Made by a program: the position numbers and the translations under genes. Source: UBA993 sp964485855 (GTDB taxonomy: Bacteria; Bacillota; Dethiobacteria; DTU022). Taken from it: 33,631 nucleotides of DNA. The notes beneath the pieces are model-generated. The model was not told the origin of the DNA and ran no database searches. It was given only the letters and a program-made list of their open reading frames with translations. Numbering within the stretch: position 1 is the stretch's first letter; each line of letters begins with the position of its first letter. This document shows positions 16,318 through 24,645 of this stretch, in pieces. The stretch is taken from NCBI GenBank assembly GCA_964485855.1, contig CAZAKI010000021.1:1-33631 (forward strand). The letters are read 5' to 3'.

Positions 16318-17298
16318 ATGAACTCAAGGGAGCGAATAATGGCAGCGCTTAATTTGGAGCAGCCGGATCGGGTTCCATTTGCTGACTATAGCGAAGATTT
16401 AATGAGAAGCATCTTGATGGGTAAAGAAATATTTTCTGATCTTGAATTTGCTGAAGTTTTAGGTTTCGATGCCATAAATATTAACGATTTTTTAGCGCCG
16501 GTGTTTTGCAAGCGGAAAGAGTTAAACGGACAGAGTTATATTATTGACGGGCTGATTAAAACAGATAAAGATCTCGATCTGATGGTTTTCCCTGATCCAA
16601 ATGATGAATCATTTTATGACCCGGCAAAGAGATATATTGAAGCAAATCGGGATGCAGGAATTGCCATCTTTGCTGTCTGTCGTTTTGGAATTAGTGGTGT
16701 TAATTATTCGATGGGCGTAGAAGGTTTATCCTATGCTATTTATGAAAACCCCAACTTGATTATAAAAGTCTTGGATCGTTATGTCGAGTGGAACTGTACG
16801 GTGCTGGAGAGGCTAAATGGAATGGGTTTAGATTTTATCATATCCTACGACAATATAGCCTATAACAGTGGTCCACTGATATCCCCCCAGGTTTTCCGTG
16901 AGTTTTTTGTGCCCAAGATGCAGGAGATCGATGCTGTCTGTAAACTGCCCTGGGTAACTCACATGGATGGTAATATTATGCCGATTATGGAAGATGTTCT
17001 GGCGATGGGTGTTAGTGGCATTCATCCGATAGAGCCAGGGTGTATGAGCTTAAAAGAAGTGAAGAAACATTACGGCCATCGAGTTTGCTTATGGGGTAAT
17101 GTTGATCTTGGATATACATTAACCAGAGGGACACCGGAAGAAGTTGATGCTGAAGTTAAACAATGTATCGCGGATGCAGGTTTTAATGGTGGCTACATCT
17201 TAGGCAGCGGTAATGGTCTTCCCGAGTATTGTAAGCCGGAAAATGTCTGGGCAATGGCAAAAGCGGTTAAGAAATATGGTATTTATCCTTTATCTTGA
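16318..17298 (+). CDS. UroD/MtaA-family protein with altered zinc site
   Basis: A 326-residue protein of the uroporphyrinogen decarboxylase/MtaA-CmuA superfamily, starting at ATG 16318 with ACGGAGG 7 nt upstream (the frame extends further 5' but overlaps mttB homologue 3). It opens with the typical 'NSRERIMAALNLEQPDRVPF'. Methyltransferase members that pass methyl groups from corrinoid proteins to thiols bind zinc with His-x-Cys and a later Cys. Here the first motif reads H215-M-D217-G-N, with Asp for Cys, and the only nearby late cysteine is C305 in 'GLPEYCKPENV'. It is therefore not a standard coenzyme M-type methyltransferase. Its place directly behind an mttB gene argues for a role in corrinoid methyl transfer, perhaps as acceptor-side enzyme, rather than haem synthesis. 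That role is inference. Confidence 0.83.
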   Translation: MNSRERIMAALNLEQPDRVPFADYSEDLMRSILMGKEIFSDLEFAEVLGFDAININDFLAPVFCKRKELNGQSYIIDGLIKTDKDLDLMVFPDPNDESFYDPAKRYIEANRDAGIAIFAVCRFGISGVNYSMGVEGLSYAIYENPNLIIKVLDRYVEWNCTVLERLNGMGLDFIISYDNIAYNSGPLISPQVFREFFVPKMQEIDAVCKLPWVTHMDGNIMPIMEDVLAMGVSGIHPIEPGCMSLKEVKKHYGHRVCLWGNVDLGYTLTRGTPEEVDAEVKQCIADAGFNGGYILGSGNGLPEYCKPENVWAMAKAVKKYGIYPLS

Positions 17299-17442
17299 AG
17301 GTTTAGGCATGTTGTGAATAGAATTAATTATGGTCGGAATACTTAATAATATTGAAAGGAGGAAAAACTGACATAAATATGAATCAAGCGCTTGTCAGCT
17401 GGTTTTTAAATCTGTATTGAAAACTATTTAGGAGGGCTAACT
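17299..17442 (+). other. UroD-like to ABC importer gap with an unused Shine-Dalgarno sequence
   Basis: A strong AAAGGAGG at 17355-17362 is followed by no start codon at useful distance. The nearest ATG (17379) is 16 nt away and opens only a 13-codon frame. A second site (AGGAGGG, 17430-17436) serves the importer gene. No clear terminator or promoter is visible. Confidence 0.3.
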
Positions 17443-19008
17443 GTGATTAAAAGAACTGTTATTGTAATGTTTGTATTGCTATTTTCCAGTTTTTTAATTG
17501 TTTCATGTTCGCCGGGGACACCTGCTACTGACGATGTAGATGAAACTTTGTCAGAGAAGCATGGTGGTACTTTACGCAGTGCTTATTATGCTCCAACCAA
17601 TATGGATCCTGCTTTTTTAAGCACTGCTGCTGATGATTTTATTGCCAGACAGTGGGGCGATTTCCTGGTTTTCATCGGTGAGGACAGCGAGCCTGATATA
17701 AACCGTGGTGTTGCTGAAGCCTGGGAAGTAGATGAAACTGGAAAAATTTGGACTTTTACATTGCGCCAGGGGATTCTTTTCCATGACGGCAAAGAGATGA
17801 CTTCACGGGATGTTAAAGTTACATTTGATCGACTGCGCGATCCTGAATTAGGGGCTGCAACAGTCGGTATGTATGAGAATATTATGGATATAAAGGCTGT
17901 TGATGATTATACCGTAGTGTTTGAATTGGCTAACCCCAATGCTGATTTCCTGAAAGACCTTGGTGATTATCATGGACTTGTTATTGATGCAGATAATGAG
18001 GACTATTCAACCAACTGGAATGGAACAGGGCCTTTCATGATTGAGCGTTATGTTCCAGAGGACAGAGTTGTTCTAGTTCGCAATCCAAACTACTGGTTAA
18101 CCGATGATGAAGGTCTCCCGTTGCCATATCTTGATGAGATTGAAATTCTCTTTCTCAGTGAATCTTCAGCCCAAGTGGAAGCTCTATTAGGTGGCCAAAT
18201 TGATTTTATTATCTATTTTCCAACAGAATTTATTCCCATGTTGGAAGAAGATCCCAATGTAGAGGTATACCAGGCAGCATCTAATACAGCTTATGTTCTC
18301 AGAATGCGCAGTGATGAAGGGCCTACTGCCGATGTTCTGGTTCGGCAAGCGCTTAAAGCGGCAACTGATCGAAGCGCTATTCTTGATGGAGCATTTGGCG
18401 GTTATGGAACTACCGGTCGTGATACACCGATTGGTCCGGCTTATGGTGATTTTTATCTTGATGTGCCTGAACCGGTTCGTGATGTTGAAAAAGCGAAGGA
18501 ATTACTGGCCGAAGCAGGCTATGCCGATGGGCTTGACCTTACTATTCACGCCCAGGAATCATCACCGATTCCTACTATGGCCATTATTTGGCAAGAACAG
18601 CTAGCCGAAGCAGGAGTTAATCTTGAGATCCAGCTAGTTCCTTCAGAAGTCTACTATGGGGCAGATAATATGTGGCTGGAAGTACCACTGGGCATAACCG
18701 ACTGGGGTTCTCGCCCTTATCCACAGCCATATCTTGATCAGGCCTATGTTTGTGGTGCTACATGGAACGAGAGCCACTGGTGTGATCCTGAACTGGATGA
18801 GTTGGCCGCTTTGGCCAGGGTAGAGTTGGACCATAATGAACGTATTCGTCTTTATCATGAGATCCAGAAAATCTTTATTGATCGCGGTCCAATTATTATT
18901 CCCTTCTTTGCGAATAACGTTTGGGGTGCAACTGAAAAACTAAAGGGCGCTGTGCCAACAAGTTCTTATAACACTGCACTTGATTTGCGCTACGTCTACT
19001 TTGAATAG
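17443..19008 (+). CDS. ABC importer solute-binding lipoprotein, family 5 (peptide/opine/nickel type)
   Basis: A 521-residue extracellular binding protein of the DppA/OppA family. The N-terminus has basic residues, a hydrophobic stretch and the lipobox I-V-S-C22, so Cys22 should be lipid-modified and anchor the protein outside the membrane. The mature part begins with an acidic linker, then 'GGTLRSAYYAPTNMDPAF' and 'WTFTLRQGILFHDGKEMTSRDVKVTFDRL', diagnostic for family 5. The GTG start at 17443 has AGGAGGG 6 nt before it. It heads a complete importer: permease, fused ATPases and second permease follow on the same strand. The ligand is unknown; beside betaine methyltransferase genes, an N-methylated amino acid, opine-like compound or short peptide is possible. 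Confidence 0.92.
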   Translation: MIKRTVIVMFVLLFSSFLIVSCSPGTPATDDVDETLSEKHGGTLRSAYYAPTNMDPAFLSTAADDFIARQWGDFLVFIGEDSEPDINRGVAEAWEVDETGKIWTFTLRQGILFHDGKEMTSRDVKVTFDRLRDPELGAATVGMYENIMDIKAVDDYTVVFELANPNADFLKDLGDYHGLVIDADNEDYSTNWNGTGPFMIERYVPEDRVVLVRNPNYWLTDDEGLPLPYLDEIEILFLSESSAQVEALLGGQIDFIIYFPTEFIPMLEEDPNVEVYQAASNTAYVLRMRSDEGPTADVLVRQALKAATDRSAILDGAFGGYGTTGRDTPIGPAYGDFYLDVPEPVRDVEKAKELLAEAGYADGLDLTIHAQESSPIPTMAIIWQEQLAEAGVNLEIQLVPSEVYYGADNMWLEVPLGITDWGSRPYPQPYLDQAYVCGATWNESHWCDPELDELAALARVELDHNERIRLYHEIQKIFIDRGPIIIPFFANNVWGATEKLKGAVPTSSYNTALDLRYVYFE

Positions 19009-19054
19009 AAGAAGGAATCTAAGGTTGTTTTGGTTTTTTTAGGACGAATTTACC

Positions 19055-19079
19055 TCCCCTCCGGTCCAACCGGAGGGGA
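19055..19079 (+). other. strong intercistronic hairpin after the binding-protein gene
   Basis: A perfect 11-bp GC-rich stem (19055-19065 with 19069-19079) with a 3-nt loop lies between the solute-binding protein and permease genes. No U-run follows, so it is more likely an mRNA-protecting or partial-attenuation hairpin that raises binding-protein levels relative to the membrane subunits, a common arrangement in ABC importer operons. Confidence 0.6.
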
Positions 19080-19122
19080 AGTAAATATTTGTTCTAACTT
19101 GGTTTTTCGGGGGAGGTAAAAG

Positions 19123-20010
19123 ATGCGCGGTAATCAGTCTAATATTCCAACGCAAGCAAAAAGATTTTCCCGTTTAAAAATTGCTGGAAGACGCCTGAGG
19201 CGTTATCCGATGAATATGTTTGGTTTTGTAATTGTTCTATTATTTTTTTTGATGGCTATTTGGGGGCCGACGCTTGCGCCCTTTAAGTATACTACCCAGA
19301 ATCTGCCAAATAAATTGCAGCCACCTTCGGAAGAGCATATCTTTGGGACTGATCAGTTTGGGAGGGATGTTTATAGTCGGATCCTAGTTGGTAGCCGTGA
19401 TGTTTTGTCCGTTGCCGGTTCCGGCACAGCACTGGCTGTTTTTTTGGGTTTACTCCTGGGGCTATTCTCGGGTTACCGCGGTGGGCTTTTTGATGAACTG
19501 ATTATGCGGGCGATGGACGTTATCTTATCGATACCCCCACTTTTACTGGCAATGGTAATTCTTTTCTCACTTGGACCATCAAGGTTTAACGTCATTATTG
19601 TTGTTGGTTTCCTCTACATTCCGATGGTGGCGCGAGTAGTGCGCAGTGTGGTCTTAGATTTAAAAACCAGGCAGTTTGTCGAAGCAGCTCGTTTGCGTGG
19701 CGAAAGTAGTATTTATATTTTTTATCGTGAAATATTTCCTAATGTTTTGCCTCATTTGGCAGTAGAAGCATCGATGCGTTTTTCCTACTCTATTTTTCTT
19801 GTTGCGTCACTCGGCTTTCTTGGCCTTGGTGTTCAACCACCCTCGCCGGATTGGGGCTTAATGGTCGGTGAAGCCCGAAACTGGTTTCACCAGGCCAGGT
19901 GGGTTTTATACTACCCGGCCGGCGCTATAGCTTTGTTGGTGGTTGGTGTTGGTTTTATGAGTGATGGTTTGCGAAGGATGCTCTTGCCGGGAGGGGTCAG
20001 CGATGCCTAA
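19123..20010 (+). CDS. ABC importer permease, DppC/OppC type
   Basis: A 295-residue inner-membrane subunit with a DppC-type N-terminus (basic stretch then first helix around residues 32-52), the 'HIFGTDQFGRDVYSRILVGSR' segment and about six transmembrane helices. The cytoplasmic EAA loop, 'EAARLRGES' near 188-196, contacts the ATPase. The start is ATG 19123 behind GGGAGGT (19111-19117). Its last 8 bases overlap the next gene. The operon order is binding protein, C-type permease, fused ATPases, then B-type permease, unlike the usual A-B-C-D-F order. Confidence 0.92.
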   Translation: MRGNQSNIPTQAKRFSRLKIAGRRLRRYPMNMFGFVIVLLFFLMAIWGPTLAPFKYTTQNLPNKLQPPSEEHIFGTDQFGRDVYSRILVGSRDVLSVAGSGTALAVFLGLLLGLFSGYRGGLFDELIMRAMDVILSIPPLLLAMVILFSLGPSRFNVIIVVGFLYIPMVARVVRSVVLDLKTRQFVEAARLRGESSIYIFYREIFPNVLPHLAVEASMRFSYSIFLVASLGFLGLGVQPPSPDWGLMVGEARNWFHQARWVLYYPAGAIALLVVGVGFMSDGLRRMLLPGGVSDA

Positions 20011-22081
20011 TAAAGTTTTAGATGCCCGCAATATAACGGTTACTTATAAAACAGAGAAAGGGCCGCTCGATACGGTCCGTAATGTTACTTTGCAGATTTG
20101 TTCAGGGGAAGTCTATGGCCTGGTCGGTGAGTCTGGTTCCGGTAAAAGTACGCTTGCCCGGGCAATTGTTCGCTACCTGCCGGAAAACGGTTTTCTGAAA
20201 AGTGGCGAGATCTATCTTGGCGATACCAACTTGCTGAGTCTTTCAAGGGCAGAAATGCGCCAGGTTTGGGGCGGACGGATCACTATGGTACACCAGGATC
20301 CTAACGCGGCGATAAACCCTTCGATCATGATTGGGGAGCAAATTGCCGAAGTGGCTCGCACCCATCTAAAACTTTCAAAGCAGGAAGCTAGGGATAAAGC
20401 TCTGGAAATGCTGAACAAAGTGCGCATGGCTGATCCGGAGGAGGTAGCTAAACGCTATGCCCACCAACTCAGTGGGGGTATGCTGCAGCGAGTTTTGATT
20501 GCCATTGCCATGGCTACCAATCCGGAACTTTTAATAATGGATGAACCGACAACTGCTCTCGATGTGACAACCGAAGCGGTTATTCTTGATATGATCGGTG
20601 ATCTGATGTGTGAGTATAATACCGCCGTGCTTTATATTACACACAATTTAGGTGTTGTGGCGCGGGTCTGTAACCGGGTTGGTGTCCTTTATGCCGGAGA
20701 AATCATGGAAGAAGGCAGTATCAGCCAGGTGTTTAAGAACAAACTCCATCCCTATACCAGGGGGCTTTTGGGTTGTGTGCCACGAGTTGATGTTAACAAG
20801 AAAGATATCAGCCTTAAAGCAATTCCCGGTTATATTCCACAGCCTGACCAGCTGCCGTCAGGTTGTGTTTTTGCTCCCCGTTGCGAGCTGGTTGAACCGG
20901 CTTGCAGAGAAACACAACCTTTGCTTAATGAAATTGAAAGCGGCCATTTATCAGCCTGCCGTCGCTATGAGATTCTAAAAAACTATGGTGAAGTGATAGC
21001 TGACACCCGGCAGGTACAGGATGAACAGGAATATGGGGATCTGATTCTCGAGGCGCGCAATATTAAAAAATATTTCCCTGTTTCAGGCGGACGATCTCTT
21101 TTCAATAAAAGCAGACGGGTTGAAGTAAAAGCTGTAGATGATATTTCGGTTAGGATGCGCCGCTCTTCTACGATGGGCATTGTCGGCGAGAGCGGTTGTG
21201 GTAAAACCACCTTCGCCCGCTGCATCATGGGTTTGGAAGAGGCGACTGCTGGTGAAATAGAACTCGAGGGAGAACTCTTGCCTTACGCGGTGGCAAAAAG
21301 ATCATGGGAGATCTTGCGTAAGATGCAGATGGTATTTCAAAATCCTGATGCATCGCTTAACCCACAGCATCCAGCTGGCGAGGCGGTAGCCAGGCCGCTC
21401 GTGCTGCTACGCAATTTGAATAAAAAAGCAGTTCGAGAAAGAGTAAAAGAGCTTTTTGAGGCGGTAAACCTACCTGAAGATTTTATAGACCGTCTTCCAC
21501 ATGAATTAAGTGGTGGTGAAAAACAAAGAGTAGCAATTGCCCGTGCTTTTGCTGCAGATCCGGTTCTGATGGTCTGTGATGAACCGATCTCGTCGCTTGA
21601 CGTTTCAGTTCAGGCTTCGCTAATGAACCTGCTGGTCGATCTGCAGGAATCGAAGGGGACATCATACCTTTTTATTTCACATGATCTTTCAGCTGTGCGT
21701 CATCTTTCTGACTGGATTGCAGTTGTCTATCTGGGTAGGCTCTGGGAGATTGGATCAGCTGAAGATGTTTTTATTCCTCCTTACCACCCTTATACTGAAG
21801 CCCTACTTTCGGCGATTCCGATTCCGGATCCGGATATCAAGCAGGAATCGATTAGGCTTAAAGGCAGTGTTCCGAGCGCCATGCGTATTCCATCGGGCTG
21901 CCGTTTTCATACCCGCTGTCCACGTAAAATTGGTGAAATATGCGAGAAAAAGGAACCCCCCTGGCAGGATATCGGAAAGTATCACCAGATTTGTTGTCAT
22001 ATACCTCAAGAAGAATTAATTAACCTTCAGGGTGATGGGCTGATCAAAAAAGTGCAGAATACAAGGGGTGATATAGTATGA
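20003..22081 (+). CDS. fused ABC importer ATPases (DppD-DppF in one chain)
   Basis: A 692-residue cytoplasmic protein carrying both nucleotide-binding domains of a peptide-type importer. The first has Walker A 'GESGSGKST' at 42-50, signature 'LSGGMLQ' at 156-162 and Walker B with 'MDEP' near 179-182. The second has Walker A 'GESGCGKTT' at 395-403, signature 'LSGGEKQ' at 502-508 and 'CDEP' near 525-528. Each is followed by the oligopeptide-transporter C-terminal domain with cysteines ('SGCVFAPRCELVEPAC' and 'SGCRFHTRCPRK'), which in relatives can bind an iron-sulfur cluster. ATG 20003 overlaps the permease stop by 8 nt and has GGGAGGGG upstream; longer in-frame starts inside the permease gene are unlikely. 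Fusion of D and F subunits is known but less common than separate genes. Confidence 0.93.
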   Translation: MPNKVLDARNITVTYKTEKGPLDTVRNVTLQICSGEVYGLVGESGSGKSTLARAIVRYLPENGFLKSGEIYLGDTNLLSLSRAEMRQVWGGRITMVHQDPNAAINPSIMIGEQIAEVARTHLKLSKQEARDKALEMLNKVRMADPEEVAKRYAHQLSGGMLQRVLIAIAMATNPELLIMDEPTTALDVTTEAVILDMIGDLMCEYNTAVLYITHNLGVVARVCNRVGVLYAGEIMEEGSISQVFKNKLHPYTRGLLGCVPRVDVNKKDISLKAIPGYIPQPDQLPSGCVFAPRCELVEPACRETQPLLNEIESGHLSACRRYEILKNYGEVIADTRQVQDEQEYGDLILEARNIKKYFPVSGGRSLFNKSRRVEVKAVDDISVRMRRSSTMGIVGESGCGKTTFARCIMGLEEATAGEIELEGELLPYAVAKRSWEILRKMQMVFQNPDASLNPQHPAGEAVARPLVLLRNLNKKAVRERVKELFEAVNLPEDFIDRLPHELSGGEKQRVAIARAFAADPVLMVCDEPISSLDVSVQASLMNLLVDLQESKGTSYLFISHDLSAVRHLSDWIAVVYLGRLWEIGSAEDVFIPPYHPYTEALLSAIPIPDPDIKQESIRLKGSVPSAMRIPSGCRFHTRCPRKIGEICEKKEPPWQDIGKYHQICCHIPQEELINLQGDGLIKKVQNTRGDIV

Positions 22082-23025
22082 CCTCATATTTGATTCGTAG
22101 GATAAGTTTTATAATCCTGACCCTTTTTCTGGCATCGATCATTATTTTTTCAGTAACCCAGCTTTTGCCGGGTGACGTAGCGGGAATTATTCTCGGTCAA
22201 TTTGCCACAGAGCAAGCTCTTATAAATCTTAGGGAAGAGTTGGGGCTTAACCGTCCCCTACATGTTCAGTATTTAGATTGGGCCGGTAGTTTTATCCGTG
22301 GTGATTGGGGTAATTCACTTACCAGCAGACTACCAGTCAGGCCCATGGTGATGCAACGCCTGGGCAATTCCGCGATGCTTGCAGGGTTAGCTCTGTTGAT
22401 CTATGTCCCGCTTGGTATCTTCGTTGGTGTTATTGCAGCACTAAAACGTGATAAATGGCCCGATCAGCTGATATCTGGTATCTCGATGGCTTTTGTCGGT
22501 CTTCCGGAATTTGTTAGCGGGCTTTTACTGATAACTTTTTTGGCTATCGGCACTGGCTGGTTTCCGGCTAATTCTTCAATAGATGTAGACTCGACTTTCT
22601 CTGAGGCATTACCCTATCTCATTCTTCCGGCTATAACTGTCAGCCTAACTGGACTTGGCTATATCGCTCGCATGACCCGTTCAGGGACTATTGATGTCTT
22701 ACGCACGGATTATGTCCGCGCTGCAGATCTAAAGGGCCTGCCCGCCCGGCAGGTGTTAATTAAGCATGTATTACGCAATTCGCTCCTACCTACTGTAACG
22801 GTGGTTGCCATGGGCATTGGCTGGCTTCTAGGCGGACTGATTGTTACCGAGGCAGTTTATGGTTATCCTGGTCTCGGCCGTTTAATCGTTTACGGTATAC
22901 AACGACAGGATCTGCCAATCATTCAGGCTTCAAGCATGATAGTAGTGGGGATCTTCAGTTTATCTAATCTATCAGCCGATATCTTATACGGTTTTCTCAA
23001 TCCGCGCATCAGGGTTGGAGAGTAA
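22078..23025 (+). CDS. ABC importer permease, DppB/OppB type
   Basis: A 315-residue integral membrane subunit beginning 'MTSYLIRRISFIILTLFLAS' with the first helix at about 9-29. The family segment 'LPGDVAGIILGQFATEQALINLREELGL' precedes the periplasmic loop, five further helices follow, and the EAA-type loop 'RAADLKGLPARQVL' lies near 218-231. The ATGA overlap with the ATPase gene (22078-22081) implies translational coupling. It forms the transport channel with the C-type permease. A REP-like hairpin with a T-run immediately downstream probably ends the transcript. Confidence 0.93.
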   Translation: MTSYLIRRISFIILTLFLASIIIFSVTQLLPGDVAGIILGQFATEQALINLREELGLNRPLHVQYLDWAGSFIRGDWGNSLTSRLPVRPMVMQRLGNSAMLAGLALLIYVPLGIFVGVIAALKRDKWPDQLISGISMAFVGLPEFVSGLLLITFLAIGTGWFPANSSIDVDSTFSEALPYLILPAITVSLTGLGYIARMTRSGTIDVLRTDYVRAADLKGLPARQVLIKHVLRNSLLPTVTVVAMGIGWLLGGLIVTEAVYGYPGLGRLIVYGIQRQDLPIIQASSMIVVGIFSLSNLSADILYGFLNPRIRVGE

Positions 23026-23040
23026 GCCTCAATAGATACA

Positions 23041-23078
23041 TTGTCAAGGGGACGGGGTTATTGACAACTTTTTTAACT
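23041..23078 (+). repeat. single REP-like palindrome acting as terminator
   Basis: TTGTCAA (23041-23047) pairs with TTGACAA (23061-23067) around a GGGGACGGGG-containing core, followed by TTTTTT (23069-23074). The core matches that of the paired element at 24530-24630, so these are variants of one dispersed repeat. With the T-run it can serve as the terminator for the importer operon. Confidence 0.65.
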
Positions 23079-23210
23079 CTTTTAAGGAGGCCATTGTAAC
23101 AGAAATTATTGTAATGTTTTGCCCTGTGCCCCATCCTGTAAGTTTTTCTAACATACTGATGCAGACAGATGGAAAAATGCATCAGATCTAAGGAATGAGG
23201 AAAATAATAT
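23079..23210 (+). other. leader of the PrpD-like gene: unused ribosome site and hairpin
   Basis: AAGGAGG at 23084-23090 is followed only by TTG-TAA, so it serves no gene. An 8-bp stem, CTGATGCA at 23156-23163 with TGCATCAG at 23178-23185, lies shortly before the working site near 23192-23199. The repeat upstream may have separated an older leader from its gene. No good promoter hexamers were seen. Confidence 0.3.
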
Positions 23211-24557
23211 TTGGATTTAAAGGATCGCTTGTTTTGGTTTGTTAAAGAATTAAACTGGGAGCAGCTTGATCAGTCTGTAAAAAGAAGGGCAAAGTTATGC
23301 CTGCTTGATAATTTGGGGGTAACCATAGTTGGCACGCTTGCCCCGATCAGCAGGATTGCCGCTAATTATGCAGTGAACAACTGGGGCCAGGGTCGCTCGA
23401 CTATCCTGCTCAGCGGTGCTATGTCGACAGCTCCAGGTGCAGCCTTCGCTAATGCCTGTGCTGCTAATGCTCTAGATCTTGACGATGATGCCATATTTAC
23501 CCGGGGTCATCCCGGGGCCCAGATATTTCCGGCGGCCTTAGCAGTTGCTGAAAAAACGGGAGCAGGGGGTAAAGAACTATTAGAAGCCCTGGTGGTCGGT
23601 TATGAAATTTCGATCAGGACCGGGCGTTGTTGGCATGATCTGCACGAGATCTACCATTCCTGTGGTTCCTGGGGTTCTATCGGCTGTGCTGCAGTAGCTG
23701 CTCACCTATTGGGGCTTGGACATCCTGCCCTGGAAAACGCTCTTGGTATTGCCGAATACCATGCCCCGAACGCCCCGATGATGCGGGATATCTACAACCC
23801 GACGATGGTCAAGCATGCCATCGGCTGGGGCGCTATGAATGGGGTAACCTCGGCAGAGCTTGCCGGACTTGGATTTACCGGTATGCCATCGATCCTGCTG
23901 ATGGAAAAATATCAAGATTGGGTGGAAGATCTCGGTCAGAAATATTGGATGGCCGATTGGGTCTTTTACAAGGAATGGGCCTCCTGTGCCTGGGGTCATC
24001 CCGCTGGTGTAGCGATACTGAAGCTGATCGACCAACACCTTATCTCACCGGATCAAATAGAAAAAATAAAGGTCAGAACATTCGAGGAAGCGGTACGCCT
24101 CAGCCAGGACTACCCGCAAACAACCGAAGAAGCCCAGTTTAGTGTCAAATGGCCATTAGCCTGCTTAATTATAGACCGGGAGCTAGGTCCGGATCAGGTC
24201 CTTGAAAAGCGGTTTTCCGATCAGACGGTGAGGGCACTTTTTGACCGGATAGAGCTGTTTATTGATCCTGAGGTTAACCGGCTTTATTACGAGGCAAAAG
24301 AGATGGACCTGCGGATGCACAGCGCAGTGGAAATATTTTTAAAGGATGGTCGTCATTTTGATTCGGGAATCGTTGAAAGAGCAGCCGATCGTTATAGTGA
24401 AAAAGATCTTGAAAAGAAATTTCGCTGGCTGGCATCATTTGTTGCCGAACCTTTTCTCGTTGATCGACTGGTCGAAATGGTTTGGAACTTTGAGAAGTTA
24501 AACGATGTCCGCGAACTGACCACCTTGCTAAAAGTGTCAGGGGGACGGGGTACCTGA
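23211..24557 (+). CDS. MmgE/PrpD-family dehydratase/decarboxylase-like protein
   Basis: A 448-residue protein of the MmgE/PrpD fold, which includes 2-methylcitrate dehydratase, cis-aconitate decarboxylase (IRG1) and imino-acid epimerase or lyase enzymes. Typical segments are 'DNLGVTIVGTLAPISRIA' near 32-49, 'ANALDLDDDAIFTRGHPGAQIFPAALAVAE' at about 85-115, 'EYHAPNAPMM' and 'KEWASCAWGHPAG'. It starts at TTG 23211 behind a weak AATGAGGA site. The last seven codons (V-S-G-G-R-G-T) and the stop lie inside a REP-like repeat, so the natural C-terminus may have been replaced. It could process an acidic skeleton left by demethylation; the true substrate is unknown. Confidence 0.88.
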   Translation: MDLKDRLFWFVKELNWEQLDQSVKRRAKLCLLDNLGVTIVGTLAPISRIAANYAVNNWGQGRSTILLSGAMSTAPGAAFANACAANALDLDDDAIFTRGHPGAQIFPAALAVAEKTGAGGKELLEALVVGYEISIRTGRCWHDLHEIYHSCGSWGSIGCAAVAAHLLGLGHPALENALGIAEYHAPNAPMMRDIYNPTMVKHAIGWGAMNGVTSAELAGLGFTGMPSILLMEKYQDWVEDLGQKYWMADWVFYKEWASCAWGHPAGVAILKLIDQHLISPDQIEKIKVRTFEEAVRLSQDYPQTTEEAQFSVKWPLACLIIDRELGPDQVLEKRFSDQTVRALFDRIELFIDPEVNRLYYEAKEMDLRMHSAVEIFLKDGRHFDSGIVERAADRYSEKDLEKKFRWLASFVAEPFLVDRLVEMVWNFEKLNDVRELTTLLKVSGGRGT

Positions 24558-24630
24558 CACGCTGAGGTTTAGCTTTATGAGTTTCCAATGCCAAAATAGG
24601 TGTCAGGTACCCCGTCCCCCTGACACTTTT
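24530..24630 (+). repeat. REPIN-like pair of inverted repeats
   Basis: Two 31-base arms (24530-24560 and 24600-24630) are perfect reverse complements separated by 39 bases. Each arm is itself a palindrome-ended unit, GTGTCAG...CTGACAC, around a GGGGGACGGGG core. The layout matches REP doublets (REPINs) mobilised by RAYT-type transposases, none of which is encoded here. The left arm supplies the stop codon of the PrpD-like gene. The right arm ends in TTTT three bases before the ribosome binding site of mttB homologue 4. As RNA it would form a very stable stem and may limit read-through. Confidence 0.8.
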
Positions 24631-24645
24631 CTGGAGGTAGCTTAA

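Noticed and set aside
17379..17420. A 13-codon peptide gene after the AAAGGAGG at 17355
   Set aside because: The 16-nt spacing is too long, and the short frame shows no recognisable leader-peptide character.
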